Source: Onchidella celtica
Lineage: Eukaryota; Mollusca; Gastropoda; Systellommatophora; Onchidiidae
Assembly (NCBI GenBank): GCA_963931925.1
Contig: OZ007579.1
Location: forward strand, 48,646,771 to 48,710,770
Direction of reading: 5' to 3'
DNA: 64,000 nt
Shown here: positions 52,345-64,000 of the stretch, piece by piece
Layout of the letters: each line of letters starts with the position of its first letter
Numbering within the stretch: position 1 is the first letter of the stretch
Notes under the pieces: model-generated
Database searches by the model: none
Told to the model about the DNA's origin: nothing
The model's input: only the letters and a program-made list of their open reading frames with translations
Position numbers and translations under genes: made by a program

Positions 52345-53662
52345 AGAAACTTACTGTCAGTCAAGAAGTAACGACATAATTTCAAAATTCCAGTGTCATA
52401 ACATGTAAGCACGAAACAAATATCAATAGTATTTACAGTAAAATCGGTTTATTAATATTGAAATTATAAATCAAGAGTGCATTGCAATATTATGTAGCCA
52501 GTTTATACGAAGTGGCCATGCATGATTTTCATACTCTGTTGCTTTCATGGATACATTCATGTGAAATTCTTTATTCTCAAGGAAAAATACATTTCTTTCG
52601 ACGTACAGTCTGGAAGTAACAAGGGTTAATTACGTATTTTCATAAGAGAAAAATCTACAGTGATAGATATCGTCATACATGATGATCACTGTGAAATCAG
52701 AGCCAGCGAAAACAGTCTCAGCTTCTTGTTTTTGAGGTGTAAAAAAAAACATCGCCAAAGGGAGAGCTGCAAATACTGGTGTATGACAAGGGTTTCATTT
52801 TGGACCATTAAAATTTAATACCAAATTCCTACAGTCTGAAGAGATTACCTTTTAGGAAAGAATGAAATATGCATTAAATTTATTTTAGGAGCAAAAATCA
52901 GCTTAAAAAAAAACAAAACGTCGAACATTCTGCCATTATTTTAAAGTATGTTACAGCAAGTTCAGGTTTCTCAAGCACAATATCTCAAATCAATTAATTT
53001 GTTACAAATTTACTGTTCACGCAATCCAGAGCCGACTTTGTTAACAATTATTCCTATGTACCAACGGAAAATAGTTTTGTTTCTAAGCATATTTGGAAAT
53101 ACTTATCAAACCCACTGTTATAGTACAAAGTCAAGAAGAGGAGCACAAACTTACACAATTTTTGCCGTTTTGTTTGATGTGTCAGTCAGCGTCATTTCAT
53201 TTCATTTACTCTCTATGTCTATATTATCTGCACTTCTTAAGTGTTCAGTGTATGCAAAACTGAGTCAGGTCTGGTGATAACAGATTTTGTATTATTTTGA
53301 GTATAAAATAGCTAATAATATTAAACAAATATGACATTCAAGGAGTATGTGATGGTACACCCTACTGTAATGTTGTATTGGACAGAAAACTGGTGGACAC
53401 AACTGGAGAACATAGAAATGGGTAGAGGGAAGTAAAATCATGGCTTTTTCAGCAATGCGTTTTAAATATAATAATGTATGAATAATCCATTGGTTTATAA
53501 AGATACATATTACAAGTATGTGTTAGTTATTTTGTCCTTTGTAAGGGTAAGAATATTTCCTTTTTCTCTGATACTGAGAATTTTGATGTACCGGAGAAAA
53601 CATTAAGTTCTATCACAAAAATGACCGTATACAGTAAGCTCAAATTAACTTTCTATACAATG
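52345..53662. other. Non-coding part of copy B
   Basis: Shared with copy A (19896 to about 21720). No gene is supported. Confidence 0.6.
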
Positions 53663-56130
53663 CAAGGACTACTGTATGAAAGGACGCGCACGGCCGATCT
53701 TCTGGCTTCGATTGCGAAGGCCATTGCATTGACCCAGTTTCTGATGAATAGTCTATTTTTAGACCGAACGTAATAGTGCGCTTTAGCGTAGAAATCTAGA
53801 CTAATAAGATGCGATGAAGTTAATGTCAGTTAAGTAAGTAAACACATTTTCCATACGATTTGTTGGCATTAATTTACTTAGTGAATATCCAACACGCCAA
53901 AACTTTTATTTTTAGGCCTAGATCTAGTGCAGAAAGCTTGCACTTTTTTTCTCCCGGATGTTTACGTTACCGGAACAAGTGCTTTGGTTGTGTGGGAAAA
54001 TATAAACATTGAAACAGACATGTGAAACAATGTGATACTGGTGGATATTTTTTGCAAGTTGTGGAATTTATATTCTTTCAAAATGCCAAACAAGTGTGGT
54101 GTTGTGAACTGCAAAAGGCAACTACAACGAAGCTAACAAATGCCGTGTGTTTAAACTACCTAAAGACGAACAAGAAAAACAGAAATGGTGAACGTTCTCC
54201 CCCCACGTGAGGATTTCGGTGCCGACCCAACAAAATTTTTTATATACGAGACATTGGCCAGCGGATACACCTATGGTCAAGATACCAGGTGGACATATTC
54301 GGCCTGTGTTGCCACCAAGTATTTTTAATGTTCCTTCTTCTTGTTTGCCAACACCAAAACCAGCAACACGCGAGCCTAAAGCTGAGGATCACAGCTGAAC
54401 TATTTCATCAAGAAAGACAGAATCACTTCGTTTTCTGAGTTTTCTCCTGACAAAGAGTTGTTAAAAAAGTATGAAAATCTTCTCATATCTCGCCCAGAAG
54501 ACAAATTTGTGTGTATTTTCATGGTGAAAGATTACAGAGAGAGTTTCTTGTCGGTAATTGTTCACAACAAATCTACTTTGTGTTCTCCTCTTACTCTTTC
54601 TGCTTTCAAGAATGGGATTAACGTGCCTTTGGGTAAAATCTTAAGTCCAAACACTGGTCTGTCATCCTACACACAATTCTTTGAGGCTGTGCACTCAGCG
54701 ATTAACTGTGACCTCCCTGTGGATGGTGTTGTTAAAAAAAGTGGCAACGACTCTTCAACAAGTTCAAGCCTAAGAGTCGCTTGATGCTGCCAAAGGCAAG
54801 AAACTCAAATTTCTTACAAGACAGCTTCAACTCATATATGACAAGGCATTCTCGGTGGCAGATTACTGCTTTGCAATTGAATCTTTCCCTCACTGTAATT
54901 ACCATCAACTGCGTGACTTTCTTGTTCTCCCAAGTAGACGAAAGCTGCAGTCTATGATCTCTTCTATAGATGTTGACCAAGTACTGGAGAAAACATTTCA
55001 GAAAGCAAAGAATGCTCAGCAGAAATATTGTTTTTTGTTAGTCGATGAAGTGTAAATTCGCCAAAGAGTCGCCTTTTCAGGGGGTGTTCTCAATGGCATG
55101 TCAAAAAATGACCCAGACTCCAAGGCAAGCTCTATGTTATGTGTCATGATGAAATGTTTGCATGGTGGACCTAGTGTTATGGTATCTGTTACCCCTGTTC
55201 ACAACCTAACAGCTGCCTACCAATTCACTGTTGTCAAGGAAGCTGCTGCTGTTGTTGAGAAGACAAGTAGGATTGTTTTAGGGTCCATGACTGACAATCA
55301 TAAAATCAATCAGCAATACTCCAAATTATTCACAAGAAGAACTGACTTTGAGACTGTACATCCTTTGAATGATCAGCGAGCTTGGTATTTGTTGTACGAT
55401 TCAGTTCACTTGCTGAAGTATTTATTGTCAAGCAAAGTAAAAGACTTCATCCAAGAAGTTTCAAGGGGTTGTTTGACTGTCCCACATGTGTGCACAATGA
55501 GTTCGTAAGGAATGGTTTGTGCTTTGTGAAGAAATCCAAACATAAAGCATGCTGCCGTCAAAGACTTGTCAACATTCTTCTCACCATGAACACCTACTAT
55601 GGTTTTGGATTATTTTCTAAACATCTGCTGCGACGCCTGGCAAAATAAATGTTCTTCTGCATGGGATTCATAATTTGGAAAAGGACCATCAAAGAAATTC
55701 AGCTCTGTACCAGACCACCATCAAGAAGGCACGGCTCGCTGACTAATTTGGGCTGCAACAGGGTGAGTTATTTTTCGTTTCTGTATACAGAGGAACCATT
55801 GCTATAAGACTACAGAAATGGTCCTGATTCATGGAATGGGCAATAATTAAGGTGGTTATAAAAAAAATCCAATAGAAAAGGTTGATTTCAAGGTCAAATT
55901 GCATGTGTTATTACATACTGAGGTCTTATGCCAGAGGTTCTACTGTATGGTATCGTCATTAACTGTGGTAAAAACTGCTTTATTTAATGAGATTATGTTT
56001 GGATGCCACATTGGTTACAATTGGTTAGTCTTAGGTGTCATAATAAGGCTGTAGGTGTCAATAATCAAATGGCGTCCGCTAGCGAAGTCAGAAAATCGGC
56101 CGTGCGAGTCCTTTCATACAGTAGTCCTTG
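53663..56130 (+). mobile_element. P-superfamily DNA transposon with intact ends
   Basis: 2468 bp. The ends are inverted repeats agreeing at about 45 of 48 positions, with the outer part (CAAGGACTACTGTATGAAAG and beyond) identical. The octamer ATACAATG stands on both sides (53655-53662 and 56131-56138), the 8-bp duplication typical of P elements. The matching place in copy A (near 21720, atgctatacatg) is uninterrupted. The interior encodes a decayed THAP-type transposase. The element inserted after the duplication that made A and B. Confidence 0.93.
54083..55648 (+). pseudogene. THAP-domain P-element transposase, decayed
   Basis: It starts MPNKCGVVNC, the opening of a THAP zinc-binding domain, then an extra A shifts the frame. 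The following frame has NKCRVFKLPKDEQEKQKW before a stop, and HWPADTPMVKIPGGHIRP in the next. Later parts carry the P-transposase region: KAFSVADYCFAIES, then LRRFLV-like LRDFLVLPSRRKL, LLVDEV with a stop just after it, GPSVMVSVTPVHNL and WYLLYDSVHLLKY. At least five frame changes or stops occur, in frames at 54458-54784, 54855-55055, 55098-55508 and 55382-55648. It would have cut and joined DNA at the terminal repeats. It is now inactive, though its ends could in principle be recognised by a transposase from elsewhere. Confidence 0.88.
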
Positions 56131-56626
56131 ATACAATGCTATAAATGGGTTTCATATTTGGAAGTTCTAATTGTCATCGTATAGACGAGGAAAGGGTTTT
56201 TTCGTGGATAAAGGTTTACTTGTAGATGACATATGGAATTTTGAGGCCTCCTTCTGTTTGATGTTGTGACTGTCAGGTGTGCTTTCAGAAAAAAAATATA
56301 TCGTGTGTGTTCAATATTTTATTTCACTGCATTATGAATAAAATTGAAAAACCGAGTTTATAAAAACTTGTAAGATCTGTATATAAATAAAATATAGTCC
56401 AGTAGAGCAGTCCAGTGTACTGGGACCTCAGGTGAGTAATGTGGTTGAGTGCTGTTGTTTTGAGGTGACACTGGGTCATCTTGCTCTGATGAATTCTTCA
56501 ATTCCTTCATCTAACGGAACTTGGTGAGGAAATACGCCAGGCTGGCCAGCCCCAGGCACATAAACAGTGAGGAGACCTGGCAAGCTGCTGCCTTACCCGG
56601 GGAAAGATACTGAGATTAGACAATCC
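56131..56626. other. Non-coding part of copy B after the P element
   Basis: Continues the homology with copy A (21720-22200), including gccaggctggc and cccaggcacataaacag. No gene is supported. Confidence 0.6.
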
Positions 56627-57096
<470 letters not shown>

Positions 57097-58342
57097 CTTC
57101 GTAATATATATATCTTCCCTCAGACCCGATATCAGATGTCATTGAATGTGGCCATTTTAAAAGCCTATGGAATTATTTCTAAAACACGACAGTTAAATGC
57201 TGGAAGGGATACTAATTATTATAACTTTAGCCGTGAATGACAGTGATCATAATGACCTCTGTTGTTTCATCATCTTCTATGATTTTATAATTATTATTTA
57301 CTTCACATCAAAGACAACAACATTTCGAAACTGCACCATCACTCGACTCGATCGACTAAATCAAAGAAGATCTTTTGGTTTAAAGTAGTTTACATGTTAT
57401 AAGGGTTTTACAGATATTATTGGGGGCCATGGAAACTTTTCGTATAATCCGATTTCGTTTAAGCCATCTTCCAGCGTTCACTGTCTAGTTAGCATTAGAC
57501 ACGTTAATACTGCCACCACGCATTACCTGCTATAATCCACCTTGCCATCAGTATTGTTTCAGATTGTTCTGCTTTGATATGTCGAAATGTATAATTTTTA
57601 TGTTTCTTTAACATTGTCCACCTCGATTCGACACTCCTAAAGCAGACGCGCAAAAATGAGAGGAATGCGAGTGAGTGTGTGACGTGCAATGTAGTGCCAT
57701 TACGAAGTCCTGTGAACGTGTGGCATTGCCTTGTTGTACTGCCTTATAATGAATTCGTGAATAAAGTTCTCGTCTCAGTCTCACTGATCCGCTGTTCGGT
57801 TTTTTTAATTGACAGTCGTGCCCATTACGTTTTGACGTTTTCAACTACTACATTTTTCTTTTCTTTTTTTAACTGTACATTCCGCGCCTCGCTGAAGCAG
57901 CCCACTTAGGGCTTGGGGTGGGGGGGGGGAGGGGGGGGCAGGACACACTAATATTCCCTGTATACCCTGGAATTTGCAATAATTTCAAAAATTCCTGACT
58001 CCTGCAGCCTTTAGACACTGATGCGTTTTTAGCACATCTTGGCACAAGATGCTAGACTGTCTACTATGTCATCACTAGCCCCAGCTAGGGAAAAGCGTTC
58101 AGTTACATGACTTAAACAAGGATAACATGCGTTGTTGTCCCTTGAGGGAAAGACAAAACACAGGAGTGGGATGCATGTGATCGAATTGGTAGGACATGGT
58201 AGGATGGAGGACGAACAACAATTGATTGTCTAGACACGTAAAGGTTAATCTTGACTATTTTTATTTATATTTCATGTTTTTTTGTTTTTTATTATTCCTC
58301 AAAATTTAATGTCAAAATTTTGCTTCTCTCTACTACTCTTAC
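57097..58342. other. Downstream region of the copy B gene
   Basis: Shared with copy A (22517-23795). It includes the counterparts of the tentative 3' exons: near 57880-57911, where the donor is altered, and near 57296-57325, where a stop falls after ten codons. A G-run lies at about 57917-57938. Confidence 0.5.
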
Positions 58343-61899
<3,557 letters not shown>

Positions 61900-62589
61900 T
61901 TTCGTCAAATAATTTGCCAAATCCCCTGTATAAAATCATAAATAAGAGCATTATTCTCATTTATAGTCTCAATTATGGTGGTTATATTTATTACATTTTA
62001 GTTTTAGAAATAATTATATTGTTTATATAGCTATATTGAGTGTACTGTGTGGAGGTACTGTTAATAGCACAAAGAAAATAATAAAGGATGACAGCTTTAT
62101 ATTTTGTGAACTTGAGGTTGAATATACGATAATAAAGGTTATGATATTGACGTTTTACCTGTGTAAAGCTCAAATTCCAAAGATCCAAAAAACTACTGCG
62201 ATATAGCGGCGTGATATTGGCTTGCGAAGAATTTACAGCCTACAATCCAGAAACAAGATATTTACGCCCCCCCTCCCCCCCCCCCCCATTTTCATTCAAC
62301 TAGTTTTAATCTAAGTAAGCACTACGGGTCAAAATCCCATTAGTGTTCCATTAGTGTGACTTAGGAATAACTGAAACTCCTGTTAATATCGAGATGGCAG
62401 GAAAGATGGGATACGCATATAAACCACACTTTTTCCAAGATGAGCTTGGACAGTGGACTCATGCCTCACAACGAAATCACATGAGATTGTGAATAGTAGA
62501 CTCCGTCTGGGTCATACCCACACCTCTCACCGTTTCTTTATTATTATTATTCAGTAGGGGGGGTAAATGAGGGGCGGGTGGGGGGGGGG

Positions 62590-62892
62590 GGGGGAGATCC
62601 CCCAAGTGTGTTGCATGTAATTGTCAACTGTCAATAAACCATATTTTAAGTGGATGTGTAGACCCAATGCACATCCGGATAGAGCACTGCACTCTTGGAT
62701 TTCGATAGAGTTATTTTCTGATGTGGATCCATTTTTCAAAGAGGTCAAGATCTACAAAATGGATTTAAAGACATTTATACATATTTATAAATTCCTTCTG
62801 GGTCTATACATAACATTTTTGGGAACTTTACCAATGTAACCTGTAAATCTGAATTGATGAATCTTTGAAATCAAACCTAAATAAAGTACTCT
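62590..62892 (+). pseudogene. LINE 3' end, copy B
   Basis: Relative of 26890-27235, with the ISIELFSDV and FFKEVKIYKM stretch and AATAAA at about 62879. Truncated at the 5' side and not functional. Confidence 0.5.
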
Positions 62893-62973
62893 TAGTAGAG
62901 TAGTAGAGTTTCTTGGTTTTGTGATCACTACCACGGAAGAGAACTTCCAGTCTGGGAGGGGGGGGGGGGGGAG

Positions 62974-63055
62974 GCTGCGGTAGCGCAATGACTAGCATCT
63001 GCGATTATCAGTCGGAAACTGTGGGTTCCATCTCGCCAGAGCTTTTTTTTTTTAA
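62974..63055 (+). repeat. tRNA-like SINE head
   Basis: Box A-like TAGCGCAATGACTAGC (62981-62996) and box B-like GGGTTCCATCTC (63023-63034), followed by a T-run that could end polymerase III transcription. A proper acceptor stem was not verified. A G-run precedes it (62957-62971). Confidence 0.5.
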
Positions 63056-63599
63056 AGCTAGTACTGGTAATTATTAGGAAGCATTTTTTTTCTAAGGATT
63101 TTGCAAATCAATGTAGTCGGGAAACTGATTATTCTTAGTGTGCTCCAGATTAGGTCTTTTAATTATTGGTGTTCATTGCTTCCCAGTTGCTAATTAGAGA
63201 CAAAAATGTAAATCAAAATTTAAACCTGTAAACGATTTCTTTTAGTCAGTGTGAACTGAAAATTTCATCTCTCTCCACGGTAACCTGGATCTATCCTGTA
63301 ACTGGCTAATATCATGTAAACAAAAAATTATTTTCATTATTTTATCCTCTGGAGTATAGCGACGATGATCAGTGGGGACAAACAGCGGGGAAAAAAGTGT
63401 AGCAGAAGAAAAAATTGTCAGTTCTTGCGGAGATTGCGGAGACATTATATTAATATGGCTAAGATTCTTCCCTATGGTGTGATCTCAGGGTGTGATCTCG
63501 CTGCAAAGATTTTGGCCCTGCCATGCGACTCAGACGGTCCTCTCGTCCTACTATCGTGGCCCTGTGGTGCTACCCTGGCGGTCCTGTGGTGTTGCTTCG
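63056..63599. other. Non-coding stretch
   Basis: No gene is supported. A short frame at 63365-63616 lacks any recognisable feature. Confidence 0.5.
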
Positions 63600-64000
63600 G
63601 CATGCTAAGATTATAGGCTCTGTATCGATTGTATACCGTGTTGGATAGCTCCTTATCGTGGTAGGCACCAGCAGAAAAGGAAGTACAAAGGAGAGAATAT
63701 GGGGCTAAAAAGGTGCTAACAGCTTTTCCCTCTCAATCCTAGCGTTTTCCTGGGTTCTTTCCCTTTATATGTTACGGGAAATTCCACTAATTAGTGGGAT
63801 GGGTTAGCGTTAATAATGAAGAGTATGATAATGATGATGACAATGGCAAAGATGATAATCATCTTAGAATAAAGAAAGTAAGGGCGTCCAGTGTAATCAT
63901 GAAAGGCCATGGAGCCTTAAATTCCACAAACTATCACATTACGCACAGAAAGACGTAAAACTGCACATTGGCATATTGTTCTTGAAGTTCGCTATATTTT
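63600..64000. repeat. SINE-like repeat and flank without the LINE insertion
   Basis: This continuous stretch matches 13390-13476 followed directly by 17779-18070. It thus represents the same kind of site without the 4.3-kb LINE. It runs off the window end and could mark the start of a further copy of the duplicated segment. Confidence 0.6.

Noticed and set aside
63365..63616. 83-codon plus-strand frame
   Set aside because: No recognisable domain, and the C-terminal part overlaps the SINE-like repeat.

Overview
The window looks like nuclear DNA of an animal and contains no prokaryotic features. It is AT-rich and gene-poor, with long GATA/TCTA, CT and GT microsatellites. The mobile elements are an LTR retrotransposon family, several LINE lineages, SINE-like repeats, Helitrons, a P-type DNA transposon and a MITE. 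This mix suits a marine invertebrate, perhaps a mollusc, but that is inference and no host gene fixes the taxon.

Layout. Positions 1-7055 hold a Ty3/gypsy-type LTR retrotransposon (element 1). Its 5' LTR is cut by the window edge, and two internal deletions remove the integrase core and the front of reverse transcriptase. Positions 7222-10797 are a non-coding insertion-like block with a nested MITE, followed by a Helitron (11374-12103). A complete but mutated APE-type LINE lies on the minus strand at 13477-17764, flanked by a 14-bp target duplication. Positions 18540-27230 are copy A of a large duplicated segment. Element 2 (30623-39070) is a complete and very young member of the element 1 family, inserted in a 66-bp minisatellite. 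Positions 39400-51180 hold a candidate solo LTR, an L2-tailed repeat, a degenerate minisatellite, an inverted partial third copy of the segment (C, about 44290-46080) and tandem Helitron ends. Positions 51755-62892 are copy B of the segment, carrying a P-element insertion (53663-56130) and a LINE with a restriction-like endonuclease inserted inside a GATA array. The window ends in another copy of the SINE-like repeat seen near 13.4-18 kb.

Two findings stand out. First, copies A and B each carry exons of a spliced minus-strand gene for a small secreted cysteine-rich protein. The start and signal-peptide exon, the splice phases and the C-x12-C-x8-C spacing agree between the copies. The coding exons differ far more than the surrounding introns, which suggests fast evolution after duplication. 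Second, the LTR family has the pol order protease-integrase-reverse transcriptase-RNase H. This is the copia-like order of the Gmr1 group within Ty3/gypsy, not the usual gypsy order.

Almost everything else is repeat-derived. The many long YLSI-type reading frames are translated microsatellites and are not annotated as genes. All homology statements come from reading the sequence by eye, without alignment or database search.
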